Source: Candidatus Helarchaeota archaeon
GTDB lineage: Archaea; Asgardarchaeota; Lokiarchaeia; Helarchaeales; HEL-GB-A
Length of the DNA stretch: 64,000 nt
Reading direction: 5' to 3'
Assembly (NCBI GenBank): GCA_013375455.1
Contig: JABXJT010000021.1
Coordinates: 1-64,000, forward strand
Part shown: one piece after another, positions 51,868 to 61,057 of the stretch
How the letters are laid out: each line of letters begins with the position of its first letter
Position numbering within the stretch: the first letter of the stretch is position 1
The notes under the pieces: model-generated
Seen by the model: the letters and a program-made list of their open reading frames with translations, nothing else
Database searches by the model: none
Told to the model about the DNA's origin: nothing
Position numbers and translations under genes: made by a program

Positions 51868-53160
51868 ATGCCTATCCAGCCTTTAGAAATATATGAAGTC
51901 GAGGAAACGGGTGAATTAGTCTTAAAACATAAATATTTAAAAGAAGCGTTAAATTCTCATGGGGCTATTATGATTGTGAATCATAATGACAAAGAAATTG
52001 TTCTTTGGATTGGGAAAGGAGCAACTACGCGCGCCAAATTTGCTGCAGCGCGATCTTCCCGTCGATTTTTAACAGAACGAAGCCTTTCTTATCGTGTGAG
52101 GACTTGTGATGAGGGAGATGAACCAGACTGGTTTCAGAAATTGTTTAAAATTAAAATTGCCAAACGATCTAGGGATGAACCGCCAAGTTTGGAAGTTTTG
52201 GCTATATTAAATGAAATGAAAAAGGAACTTGTGCCGGAGGGTTTTGAGCGGGAAGCGTGTATCATTTCGAGAGATTTTTATGTGCCGGTGGAGCATAAAG
52301 TATCAATTGTGGGGAAAGACACCTCCTCAATAAAATTTGAAAAAAGCTCTTACCTACCAGAAGGTTTTTTTAATCTGCCATCATATGCGTACCGTCCCCG
52401 TCTCTTGGTTAGAAATGGAAAAATACTGGGTTTAGATTTATTGGTAAATTACGACGCTTCAGCAAGGGATGGTATCAACATGGATCTCCTACATGAAGCT
52501 AAGGGCATTAACTCTAAAATCCAAGCCTTTAAACAAGAGGGAAAAAAGAAAGATGAACTAATTGCTGATCTAAAGGCAGAGCTCTCAGAGAAGAATAAAG
52601 ATATAACAAAGTTAGAATCAAACATCGATGGGCTCCAACAAGAAGGAGGAAAAATTGACAAACAAATTGAGAGTCTGCAAGAAAAAGATGAATTAATTCA
52701 AACACTTCAGGATGAAAATGCAAAATTTACTCAACAAATTAAAGATCTTAAGCAAAAAACCTCGGATAAAAGGTATTTACTTAAAGATCTCCAGGAAACC
52801 CTTTCAGATAAGGATTCAGAAATTGAAAGACTACGACAGGCCCTGGGGAGGGGTAAAAAACGCTTTGAAAACCAACAGCTTGAGTTGGTAAAGAAGGATC
52901 AGCAAATAGAAGATCTTCAGCAAAATCTTTCCAAGAATGAAAAATTACTTGAAAGGCTTCGGCAAAAAGGTGCAAAAATGGAAAATAAACTTGAGAAACT
53001 CGAACGAAGAGTGATAGTAAAAGACCAACAAATTGAAGATCTTCGGCAAAATCTTTCCAAGAGAAAGCAAGAGATAGAGGAAAAAATTTCTGTTATTGAC
53101 AAAATATACAAAGAACTGAGAGAAAAATCAGAGAGAGTCGAAGAATTAGAAGCAGAATAA
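51868..53160 (+). CDS. Gelsolin-domain protein with long coiled coil
   Basis: 430 residues. About 1-95 is a gelsolin-like domain: AIMIVNHNDKEIVLWIGKGATTRAKFAAA (33-61, in pieces) and TCDEGDEPDWFQKLFKI. About 100-205 is a second globular region with SYLPEGFFNLPSYAYRPRL. About 210-430 is a coiled coil with DQQIEDL-R/Q-QNLSK appearing twice. Gelsolin domains bind and remodel actin; Asgard gelsolins have been shown to act on actin. A single gelsolin unit on a long coil would suit an actin-linked scaffold. Lone plus-strand gene. No transmembrane segment. Confidence 0.85.
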   Translation: MPIQPLEIYEVEETGELVLKHKYLKEALNSHGAIMIVNHNDKEIVLWIGKGATTRAKFAAARSSRRFLTERSLSYRVRTCDEGDEPDWFQKLFKIKIAKRSRDEPPSLEVLAILNEMKKELVPEGFEREACIISRDFYVPVEHKVSIVGKDTSSIKFEKSSYLPEGFFNLPSYAYRPRLLVRNGKILGLDLLVNYDASARDGINMDLLHEAKGINSKIQAFKQEGKKKDELIADLKAELSEKNKDITKLESNIDGLQQEGGKIDKQIESLQEKDELIQTLQDENAKFTQQIKDLKQKTSDKRYLLKDLQETLSDKDSEIERLRQALGRGKKRFENQQLELVKKDQQIEDLQQNLSKNEKLLERLRQKGAKMENKLEKLERRVIVKDQQIEDLRQNLSKRKQEIEEKISVIDKIYKELREKSERVEELEAE

Positions 53161-53195
53161 ATTAATTTGAAATTATAATAAAACCTGTTCTTTTT

Positions 53196-53876
53196 TCATT
53201 TATGACCATTAAACTCGTATATTTCCTCAATTCGTGCAGTCAGTCTTTCTTTCGCATATTTTTGCCCAAGTTCCATAATTCTTATGATTCCGTTACGAAC
53301 AAATGAGGGGAGTTTCATCACTTTTTTATTTTCCTTAACTACACCCAAAACTTCATAACTGAATTCTAATTCTCTTTGAAGGTTGTCCAGAGCATCTTGT
53401 TTTTTCGCGAAAGCATTTTGAGTCAGTTCTTCATAGCAGTTACCACTGCTCGTTAGCAGTCGATAGGCAGGCTTGATACGACTTTTGAATAATTCTCTCA
53501 TTATACCCTCAATAACTGGGTACGATTTGTGGTTCTTCTTGCAGCGGTGGAAGGCTTGATCATTTAACATATAGTCCTCCATATGTTCCTCTACTAGAAT
53601 ATCCAAGTTGGTACCATTATATTTCATGGCGCACTCAAGGACAATATCGATTTGATTAATGGCCTTATCTCGTATATCCTTGCGGGCTAAGATGTTGTAA
53701 ATTAATTTGGCAATTGGGTTAAAAATCCATCCGGTGATGCCCCCGTACATCTTCCCAATGCAAACTTGAATATAGTCCAGCCCTGTGTCCATTTCGCTTA
53801 CTAAATCTTCTTTAATGATTTGTGCATGTTCTCCAAGCGTGTCATCATGCATCGGGGGGTCACCAACTTTAATCAT
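53196..53876 (-). CDS. Unrecognised alpha-helical protein, 226 aa
   Basis: From ATG 53876 about 226 residues, with TTG starts at 53888 and 53882 also possible. Nearly all helical, no TM. Notable: HMEDYMLNDQAFHRCKKNH, LTSSGNCYEELTQNAFAKKQDALDNLQ and PSFVRNGIIRIMELGQKYAKERL. Two or three scattered cysteines but no metal motif. Convergent with the gelsolin gene (35 bp). Function unknown. Confidence 0.6.
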   Translation of the reverse strand: MIKVGDPPMHDDTLGEHAQIIKEDLVSEMDTGLDYIQVCIGKMYGGITGWIFNPIAKLIYNILARKDIRDKAINQIDIVLECAMKYNGTNLDILVEEHMEDYMLNDQAFHRCKKNHKSYPVIEGIMRELFKSRIKPAYRLLTSSGNCYEELTQNAFAKKQDALDNLQRELEFSYEVLGVVKENKKVMKLPSFVRNGIIRIMELGQKYAKERLTARIEEIYEFNGHK

Positions 53877-54044
53877 TAACAAATACAACCTTGTCCATTA
53901 TTAAATTTATGTTATGTAGATTAAGATGATATAAAAATTTATGGAAACGGGGAATGCTTCGTCGAATTTGCTAGATATTCGCTTAAATATTTTCTAAAAC
54001 ATAGATATTTTACAATTGTATAACACTTTAGTGAAAAATGAATT

Positions 54045-55049
54045 TCATAAGAGGGCAAAGCCATGGGCGATTAACCACATTAATAGCCCAGCTACAATGG
54101 GAACGGATAAATTATCATTAATGGTCGGGTGATCGATGTAATCGAAGAGAGCGAATACCCCCGCAGCAGTTAAGGCAAGCAATAGATTAACATACCACCG
54201 CCAGAGAGGGCTAAATACGAAACATAAAACCAATGTTGAAATGAAACCAACGACAACGCCAACAATAGTGCCTTCTAATTTTTTATCAGAACCTGCTTTC
54301 AAATCTCGTTTTCCAAAATTTTTTCCCACGAGAGATGCCATAGAATCACTGACGCCGATAAGCATTGCAACTGAAGCAAAAATGGGAAAGGGTAAGACGA
54401 AAAATATGGCTATTGCAACGATAGTCCCCGGAGGAGAAGAGTAGGATCTAAGTTCTTTCTTTTTCATCGCACTTGTAAATAGATTAACACCCCAACCAGG
54501 AATATATTTAAAATTATAGAGCCGCAGAAGGTCGCCCAGAGTAAATAGATTCACTAACGCAAACCCAATATTAAAAATGATAAATCTTCCAATGGTATCT
54601 CCGTTAATAGGTCCGCCAATATATAAGCCAATGGAATAGCCGACAATGACAACAATGGGAATTAATGCATGGTATAATTTACGCCGAATATCACGTGCGG
54701 ATGTATATTCTCCAGGGAATTTGATAATAAATTGTTCATAATCTCGTTCATTAATTTTGTCAAATTCACCCTCTTTCGTCCATCTTCTGATGCGCCGATA
54801 TTCAATGAGGGGAATGATAAACAATCCTCCCACAACCAACAATTGAATAAGAACCGTCCATTCTGGTATTTCTACCATCAAGGGAAAGAGAAGAGTGACG
54901 GCAAGGAAACAACCAAAAATTAATAATTCATTCCAAATATAGTCGAGTTCTTTAAATTTGCGTATGATTCGAAGTAGTATCAATCCCGAAAAAGTGAAAA
55001 GAACCAACATATACGGTAAACATATCAATAAATTATCAATATATGCCAT
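54045..55049 (-). CDS. CDP-diglyceride synthase/dolichol kinase-like membrane protein
   Basis: 334 residues with about ten hydrophobic segments. After the third: RDIRRKLYHALIPIVVIVG, which matches the family's R-K-x-x-H start. Signature near residues 235-260: GVSDSMASLVGKNFGKRD followed by SDKKLEGTIVG, the conserved cytidylyltransferase/dolichol-kinase motif. Uses CTP to activate or phosphorylate a lipid. In archaea the family includes CDP-archaeol synthase and polyprenol kinase; this one is closer in layout to dolichol kinase, but that is not certain. Confidence 0.75.
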   Translation of the reverse strand: MAYIDNLLICLPYMLVLFTFSGLILLRIIRKFKELDYIWNELLIFGCFLAVTLLFPLMVEIPEWTVLIQLLVVGGLFIIPLIEYRRIRRWTKEGEFDKINERDYEQFIIKFPGEYTSARDIRRKLYHALIPIVVIVGYSIGLYIGGPINGDTIGRFIIFNIGFALVNLFTLGDLLRLYNFKYIPGWGVNLFTSAMKKKELRSYSSPPGTIVAIAIFFVLPFPIFASVAMLIGVSDSMASLVGKNFGKRDLKAGSDKKLEGTIVGVVVGFISTLVLCFVFSPLWRWYVNLLLALTAAGVFALFDYIDHPTINDNLSVPIVAGLLMWLIAHGFALL

Positions 55050-55133
55050 AAAACTTCACGTTTTTAATTAATTCTTATATTCATTATATTATTAACTCCC
55101 AATTAAAAAATTATATCATTCGAACTGTTAGTC

Positions 55134-55168
55134 AAAATTCTATAAAAAACTATAAAATTCTATAAAAA
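55134..55168. repeat. 15-bp direct repeats with 20-bp period, upstream of the IS607 recombinase
   Basis: AAAATTCTATAAAAA at 55134-55148 and again at 55154-55168, exact. Two helical turns apart. May be a recombinase binding site at the element's left end or a paired regulator site. Confidence 0.5.
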
Positions 55169-55176
55169 TCTGGTAG

Positions 55177-55185
55177 CTTAAATAC
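55177..55185 (+). promoter_or_regulatory. TATA box of the IS607 recombinase gene
   Basis: CTTAAATAC centred 26 bases before ATG 55207. The transcript would begin at or next to the start codon, that is, leaderless. Confidence 0.4.
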
Positions 55186-55206
55186 TTTTTTTCCAGAATC
55201 TTATCA

Positions 55207-55854
55207 ATGGGTATTGACAAACTCTTACGAATGCAGGAAGCCGCAACCCTTCTGGGTGTCACGCCCCAGACCCTCCGAAATTGGAGTAATTGAGGCTACA
55301 TGGAAGCGATTGTGGGAAAGGGGGGACATCGCCGTTTTAAATGGAGTGAAGTCAAACGGTTAATGCACCTCACAGATCCCCAAGCCATCGCGAAAAATTG
55401 TGTGATCTACTGCCGGGTTTCCACGACCATCCAACGCGAGAATTTAAAACGCCAACGCGCCCGTCTCGAAACCTATGCAATGGCTAATGGTTATACGATT
55501 GAAAAAATTTATGAAGATATTGCCAGTGGGATGAATTTCAAACGCAAAGGCTTATTAAGAGCACTGAATTATTGCCAAACACATGCGATCAAAGCAGTCA
55601 TTATAGAATTCAAGGATTGGCTCACCCGATTCGGTGTGGAGTTGATCCAAGCCATGCTCGCCTCGTTTGGGACTGAATTAGTTATTGGAAATCGTGTCGA
55701 TTCGGATTATAAACAAGAAATCATTGATGACATGATCGCGATCATTGTCCATTTCAGCAGTCGTTTGTATGGCAAACGTCGCGGGCGGAAAAAGACGACC
55801 CAAATTGTAAAAAAAGATAATCTCCTCCAACGAATTTCTAGAAGTTTACAATAA
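55207..55854 (+). pseudogene. tnpA: IS607 serine recombinase TnpA, broken by an in-frame stop
   Basis: Read through, the protein is 215 residues. The MerR-like N-terminus LRMQEAATLLGVTPQTLRNWSN runs into TGA at 55291-55293; the same frame continues with GGHRRFKWSEV, which belongs to the same HTH domain. A serine recombinase follows with YCRVSTTIQRENLKRQ and EDIASGMNFKRKGL. The conserved DRLxR reads DWLTR, so the first Arg, needed for catalysis in related recombinases, is Trp. ATG 55300 could restart 184 residues with only part of the HTH. Nonsense plus active-site change indicates a dead element. The 333 bases after it hold no supported gene and no tnpB. Confidence 0.85.
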
Positions 55855-56187
55855 ACTACTTCATGATATTAAACCTAAAATAACGGGTCTAAAGACGAAC
55901 GAGAACGAAGAACCTTGGGGAAATGGAATATTTAGTAATCCATGGATTACCTGTCTCAACCGACAGGAGCTATTTCAAGACCTCTGTAACCAGATATTAG
56001 CACATATTATGATATTAGCAAGCATGTGAAGGCAAACAATGATTTCAATTTATGATTTCCTTTCCACCTTTTTTTTCTGTTAAAAAAAGATAGAGCTATT
56101 AAATCATTACATATAAAACTTTAAATGATGAATATTTATAACTTAATTAGGATAATTCTCTAAAAAGCTAAGTGGGAGTGATAAATT

Positions 56188-56568
56188 TTGGGTTCTAATC
56201 TTAAAAGGGCATTCAACCTGTGTTTTCTAGCCGTTCTCATCGATGGAGTGGGGACTGCGATATTTTTTGGCATCTTCTATATTGATACCACTATGATGAT
56301 AGGTGGGATCTTAATATCAATCTTAAGTTTTGTCGTCCTATTAGTTTCTCTTTTTAATATTGTGCCTTCTGAAAAAATGTCACGCTCTCCTTCACTCTAT
56401 TTATTTTATATGGTGGTTTCTTACGTTAACGGAATTCTAATCACTATTACTCGGTTACCTATCATTTTTCGTGTCCCTTATATTATCGGGATGTATATCC
56501 TAGCGATTTTTTGTACATACGCTTATATAACAATTAGGAAATTAAAACTCCAAGGAAAAAACGAATGA
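56188..56568 (+). CDS. Four-helix membrane protein, 126 aa
   Basis: TTG start with a very good GGAGTGAT 5 nt upstream. Four TM helices at about 10-30, 37-58, 68-88 and 95-115. C-terminus basic (IRKLKLQGKNE). No motif recognised. Starts 159 bp after the last open frame of the IS607 remnant. Function unknown. Confidence 0.65.
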   Translation: MGSNLKRAFNLCFLAVLIDGVGTAIFFGIFYIDTTMMIGGILISILSFVVLLVSLFNIVPSEKMSRSPSLYLFYMVVSYVNGILITITRLPIIFRVPYIIGMYILAIFCTYAYITIRKLKLQGKNE

Positions 56569-56660
56569 TCAATTCACTAATATTTGTGTAAATACATCAT
56601 AGTTTTCAAAAAATAAGGTCTAGCTAAAGAAATCAATTAACTAATTTGAATATTAATAAT

Positions 56661-57449
56661 TTATTTGCTATTTATGATTGTTGAAAAAAATTGGGTCATT
56701 TTTAGATTGATTTCTTCGGGTTTTTCAATGAATGACATGTGTCCAGTGTTTTGGATCATCGTGAGTTGAGAATTGGGGAGTTTTTGATGCATTTTTTCCG
56801 ATAAAGCAACGGGAGTGAGGATATCCTTTTCTCCAACAATTATTAAAATAGGGCATGTAATGGATTTTAATTTGAAGTTTGAGTTTAATACAGCAATCCC
56901 GCAAGCAGCACTCACATAAAGTGGAACTGAATCTGCGTCTTGAATGAGGTCTTGAATTAATGAGCGTCTTTGTTCAGTTCGAGTTGATTTCAGGGTTTTT
57001 TGCCAAATTTGCTTAAGGGTTTTAGAGATGAAAAAAGAGCCTAAATTTCGCCAGACAGAAAGTTTTAAAGGGAGATAAGATGTAGTACCGATTAGAACTG
57101 CCCCTTTCATTTCATTAGAGTGTCTCTCACAATATTTCAGTGTGATCATTCCACCCAAACTATGACCAATTAACCAGTAATCATTTAATTCCAGAAATTT
57201 TACTAAAGCGTGTAATTGTTTTGCCTGATGCCTGAGAGAATATCCATACGTTGGTTTTGAGGAGAGCCCAAAGCCCCTTAAATCAAGTGTTAATATTTGA
57301 TGGCTATTTTTGAAATATTCAACTTGTTCGCGCCATATTTTATGATGCTCGGCCCATCCATGTAAAAATATAAGTGTATCTGAAGTTTCGGAGTTCTCAA
57401 TCAAATCGTAATAAATTTTATTTCGCCGATTAGTTTTGAAATAGGGCAT
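56661..57449 (-). CDS. Alpha/beta hydrolase
   Basis: 262 residues from ATG 57449 (MPYFKTN, the usual start type); TTG 57464 would add five residues. Motifs: FLHGWAEHH (oxyanion), GHSLGGMI (nucleophile Ser), GEKDILTP (Asp) and NTGHMSF (His), so the triad is complete. Hydrolyses an ester, lactone or thioester; substrate unknown. Divergent from the HAD gene. Confidence 0.9.
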   Translation of the reverse strand: MPYFKTNRRNKIYYDLIENSETSDTLIFLHGWAEHHKIWREQVEYFKNSHQILTLDLRGFGLSSKPTYGYSLRHQAKQLHALVKFLELNDYWLIGHSLGGMITLKYCERHSNEMKGAVLIGTTSYLPLKLSVWRNLGSFFISKTLKQIWQKTLKSTRTEQRRSLIQDLIQDADSVPLYVSAACGIAVLNSNFKLKSITCPILIIVGEKDILTPVALSEKMHQKLPNSQLTMIQNTGHMSFIEKPEEINLKMTQFFSTIINSK

Positions 57450-57583
57450 TCTACCACATTTCAAATTGTATTAATTTGCTTTAAATGTAGATCTCTTCCA
57501 AAATAATAAAATACTCACACAATCTTTAAAATATCAATCAATTAATTTTATTGTACATTATCGGAATTTAGAAGGTTTATCCC

Positions 57584-59164
57584 ATGGACCAAATAAGGGC
57601 AGTTATTTTAGACTTTGATGGTACTTTATTCAACAACATTACAGCTATGAAGGCTGCGACGGAAGATGCTTTGAAACGCTACGAGGTCGATTATGATGCA
57701 GAGATGGCATTGACTGAAACGACGCGTTTGATAGAAAAGATAAGATCATCTGCATTATCTAAAATACTTCTAAAAGCTTGGGAGCTCTTATCAGAAGTTG
57801 AATATCTGGAAGGGAGAAAATTTCTTGAAAAGGCTGAAATCGCGTTTTATGCATATACCCTTTATAAAGATTATTCAAAACAATGCACGCTCTTCTCAGG
57901 TGTTCCTGAGTTGCTGAGAAATATGAAATCTCAATATAAAATAGCAATTGTTACCAGTGGGTCACGTGCTGATACTACCGAATTGCTGAAAGAATTTGGT
58001 ATTTTCCAATATATTGACGCCTTTATTTCAGCAGATGATGTGGAAAATACCAAGCCGCACCCGGAAGGAATACTGAAGATACTTGACACGCTTCAAATCT
58101 CGCCAAATGAAGCAGTTTATGTTGGAGATTTACCCCTTGATATAAAAGCAGGGAAGAACGCTGAGGTTAAAACAATTGCAGTTAGTACTGGATTGGTACC
58201 GAGGGGCGATTTGGAAGCAGAAGAACCATCCAAGGTTGTTAGGCATGTTACCGAAATTTCAACATTAATCCCGGGTATAGCCCCAACATCAGTTGATATT
58301 GATGCTGATCTAGCCAAGACCATCGAGGAACGACGTGAATTTGTTCCAAAATCTGAAGAGAAAAAGGTTTCCTTTTCTGATCGTTTAAAATCCATTTCGA
58401 TTGATGAACTCAAGGAATTATTGAAGCAACCCTATCAATTTATACGTGAAAAACTAAATGAAATGTTGGAAGAATCAAGTGCGGGTAATATTCAAGAAGC
58501 CCTTACTGTTTTCGAAGGAGTTGAGGAAGATCTTCTACGAGTCGTGGGGCTCATTGGGTTGCATGCATTGAATGAACGTTTGGGCGACGTGCTCTTTAAA
58601 TTATTTCAAACCGAATATGGGTCCTATTTAGGTTATTTGAATTATGAATTTATCGAGCAAACAACGATGACCGTGCTACCTGATGAGGTTTTTGATGAGA
58701 TCAAAATAATGCTAATTGCAATTGCAAGGGACCTATTACCAGAAGCGGTGTATGATCAGCTTTTAAATATGGCACCTTTTGATTTTATCAGTTATATTTT
58801 TGAAGGTGTAAGATTAGCGATGATGGATTTAGGAATGGAAATCTTCGAAATTCGCGAATTTATCGGTGATAAATTCTCAGACGATGAGATGAACGCAATA
58901 GAATTTATTTGGGCATTAATTAAAACTTTATTTACAATTACTCTCAATGCCCTCTCTATTCCGATGAAACTGGTTATTAAACACAACACTCCTGTAATAA
59001 AGGATGCAATTCAATTAACGCTCGATTCATTTTCTCGAAGTCTTGAAACGATCAACACGAATCTTTTAGAAAAATCGGAGAAATTTGGTAAATTCGGTGA
59101 ATTACTGCAAAAAATCATTCCTAAAGAAGAAGAAGCCGACGAAAACCTAGATGATGCACCATAA
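57584..59164 (+). CDS. HAD-family phosphatase fused to an unknown helical domain
   Basis: 526 residues. About 1-225 is a HAD hydrolase of phosphoglycolate-phosphatase type: DFDGTLFNN, TSGSRADTTELL, KPHPEGIL, GDLPLDIKAG. After a charged linker (about 235-270) comes a helical domain of about 230 residues (EVFDEIKIMLIAIARDLLPEA, FDFISYIFEGVRLAMMDLGMEIFEI) with one or two amphipathic or membrane-surface helices (FIWALIKTLFTITLNALSIPMKLVI). The tail is acidic. I do not recognise this second domain. The HAD call is firm; the substrate is unknown. Confidence 0.8.
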   Translation: MDQIRAVILDFDGTLFNNITAMKAATEDALKRYEVDYDAEMALTETTRLIEKIRSSALSKILLKAWELLSEVEYLEGRKFLEKAEIAFYAYTLYKDYSKQCTLFSGVPELLRNMKSQYKIAIVTSGSRADTTELLKEFGIFQYIDAFISADDVENTKPHPEGILKILDTLQISPNEAVYVGDLPLDIKAGKNAEVKTIAVSTGLVPRGDLEAEEPSKVVRHVTEISTLIPGIAPTSVDIDADLAKTIEERREFVPKSEEKKVSFSDRLKSISIDELKELLKQPYQFIREKLNEMLEESSAGNIQEALTVFEGVEEDLLRVVGLIGLHALNERLGDVLFKLFQTEYGSYLGYLNYEFIEQTTMTVLPDEVFDEIKIMLIAIARDLLPEAVYDQLLNMAPFDFISYIFEGVRLAMMDLGMEIFEIREFIGDKFSDDEMNAIEFIWALIKTLFTITLNALSIPMKLVIKHNTPVIKDAIQLTLDSFSRSLETINTNLLEKSEKFGKFGELLQKIIPKEEEADENLDDAP

Positions 59165-59230
59165 TTAGTAGAAAAATATAAATTCCGCTCTTTACTCTTA
59201 ATATTAGAAAAAATACTAGAGGATCTCGTT

Positions 59231-59827
59231 TTGAAAACTCCTGCAGAAGTAATTGCAGAAGGATTAGTTTCTTGTATAATTAGCAAGGATCCAGAAGAAA
59301 CTCAAAGATCTTTGAAGTTTCTACATAATAAGTGCATTCAAATAAATTTTCCCAATTTGAAAGAAGCCATCGTCATTTATTTTGACAAAGATCCGGAGAA
59401 TGAAGCAGGGATCCGTTACGAGGTCTATTCATCTCCAATTATTCGCTGTAGAAAATGTGGATGGAAAGGAACAGCTGCAAATCTTCCAGTGAAAGAAAAG
59501 GAAGTAAAAATTCGAGAAATAAATGAAATAATTTGGGAACAAAGTGAATTAATGAATCCGATCCTTCGCCGAGTTGTTGAAATATGTCCAAAATGTGGGT
59601 CAAACCGGATTATTAAAAGAGAATATCGCCATAAGGGGCGAGATCTTTGGATAGTTGGAACTCATAACGATATTGCAAAACTTGGCACTTTAATCGATCC
59701 TGTAATTCCACACCGAGTAAACGGGTTAATCGATGCCTTTTGGAGTTATTTTGTCAGTGAAAAAATTAAATTTGGACCATTCTGGCAATTCGGGCTCGTA
59801 ATACAATTTGGACGATTGTTATTATAA
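59231..59827 (+). CDS. Zinc-ribbon protein, 198 aa, first of a three-gene V4R-like group
   Basis: TTG start with GAGGAT well placed at 59219. C-x2-C pairs at CRKCGWKG (about 73-80) and CPKCGSNR (about 120-127) probably bind one zinc. An N-terminal helix-strand part (AEGLVSCIISKDPEETQRSL) and a hydrophobic C-terminus (FWSYFVSEKIKFGPFWQFGLVIQFGRLLL) suggest association with membrane or a hydrophobic partner. Codirectional with the next two genes. Function unknown. Confidence 0.6.
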   Translation: MKTPAEVIAEGLVSCIISKDPEETQRSLKFLHNKCIQINFPNLKEAIVIYFDKDPENEAGIRYEVYSSPIIRCRKCGWKGTAANLPVKEKEVKIREINEIIWEQSELMNPILRRVVEICPKCGSNRIIKREYRHKGRDLWIVGTHNDIAKLGTLIDPVIPHRVNGLIDAFWSYFVSEKIKFGPFWQFGLVIQFGRLLL

Positions 59828-59924
59828 TCCATTTTTGGAACGTATTTTCTAGGATGAAAATATAAAATTAATAAGGAAAAAATCTTCATTAGTAATAAAC
59901 GTAAAAATGAAGGAAGGATGAAGA

Positions 59925-60404
59925 ATGCCAGGAAGTAGGGCAGATCTATTGAACAGGAAATTTAAAGTAAATCAAATCAGAAATGGGATTTATTGGTATA
60001 TTAATTACCTCAAGGTTGATAAGAACATTGGGACAGTCGATATCATTGGGAAATTGAGAGAAATGGGTAAGAAAATTGCATTGACATATATAAATTATTG
60101 GAAACCCGAATATAAAGATACTATTGATCTGATGCGCGTGATTCATCGGACAGTTTTTAAAACAGCTGCGAGAGTCCGTGAGAGTGATTCTGAAATTGTT
60201 GTTATTTCGCGAAGTTGCCCGCTCTGTAAATATCGTCGGGAAAATATTGATGTTCCAGGTTGTAATATTCTGGTTGGTTTTATAGAGAAATTCTATGAAC
60301 TACTCTCTAAAGACAATCCTGACCTTCCAAAAATTGAAGGAACCATTGAGACCAGTCGAATCTTTGGAGAAAAAAAATGTAAATATACTTTTAAAACGGC
60401 TTAG
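59925..60404 (+). CDS. V4R/TRAPP-like protein 1
   Basis: 159 residues. Mixed alpha/beta with CPLCKYRREN (C-x2-C) and a last strand SRIFGEKKCKYTFKTA, the G-x-x-x-C ending of V4R/Bet3-like domains. The preceding helix pair (IALTYINYWKPEY, MRVIHRTVFKTAARVRE) matches their central part. Likely a ligand-binding or trafficking-type V4R unit; call moderate. Followed after 10 bp by a second related protein, so they are probably coexpressed. Confidence 0.5.
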   Translation: MPGSRADLLNRKFKVNQIRNGIYWYINYLKVDKNIGTVDIIGKLREMGKKIALTYINYWKPEYKDTIDLMRVIHRTVFKTAARVRESDSEIVVISRSCPLCKYRRENIDVPGCNILVGFIEKFYELLSKDNPDLPKIEGTIETSRIFGEKKCKYTFKTA

Positions 60405-60414
60405 GTGAATTAAG

Positions 60415-60996
60415 ATGCAAAGAATGGCATTATGGATTGCTAGACAATTTGGTGTGGATGTAGATGGGCTCTTCTGGGATTTGCTATATAGAGAACTCAT
60501 TAGAACTGAATTAGAGATCAATAGGGAAAATTTTATTGACATCTTTAAAAGAATTGGTGGAGAAGCAGCGATTGGAAGCGCAGAACGCCATAAAACAATC
60601 ATGAAGCTCTTTGCTCCAAAAACAGCCACGGATGTCATGGGGTATATACAATTCATATGGTCCACCGTCTTTTCTGAAGACATAGAGATGAGCGAAGAAT
60701 TAGAACAATCAGAAGACGGTAAGATCACCAAAGTCACATTGAAAGTTGATCGTTGTCCAATTTGCCAAGGATTTGGGGATGATGCGGAAGATTTTCCAGA
60801 GCTAATTAAAGAGACTATTCAAGCAAAAGGAGATGGCTATGCGTGCATACTTCTTGGAATGATCGAAGGTTTATCAAATTACATATTTAAGTTGAGAAAC
60901 GAACCCTACAAGGTTAAAATCCGAGAAATCGAATGTATCGCGCTGGGTGGAAAGCAACTGGTATTCGAGGCGCTTTTAACAGAGCTTGAAACCTAA
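60415..60996 (+). CDS. V4R/TRAPP-like protein 2
   Basis: 193 residues. Core: KVTLKVDRCPICQGFGDDAED, then YACILLGMIEGLSNYIFKLR, then VKIREIECIALGGKQLVFEALL. The strand-helix-strand order, with C-x2-C and a terminal G-G strand, is like V4R/Bet3. The N-terminal 90 residues are helical. Pairs with the previous gene and might form a heterodimer with it, as TRAPP subunits do; that is inference. Confidence 0.5.
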   Translation: MQRMALWIARQFGVDVDGLFWDLLYRELIRTELEINRENFIDIFKRIGGEAAIGSAERHKTIMKLFAPKTATDVMGYIQFIWSTVFSEDIEMSEELEQSEDGKITKVTLKVDRCPICQGFGDDAEDFPELIKETIQAKGDGYACILLGMIEGLSNYIFKLRNEPYKVKIREIECIALGGKQLVFEALLTELET

Positions 60997-61057
60997 TTTT
61001 GTTTTTTTTGGAAATTTTTTACTCAAAAAAGGAAAAAATAGAAAAAGATGGGTGAGT

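Noticed and set aside
55811..56029. 72-codon open frame after the IS607 recombinase, in the +1 frame next to an A-run
   Set aside because: No start codon, no similarity to TnpB or the recombinase tail that I can see; a frameshift product is possible but unsupported.
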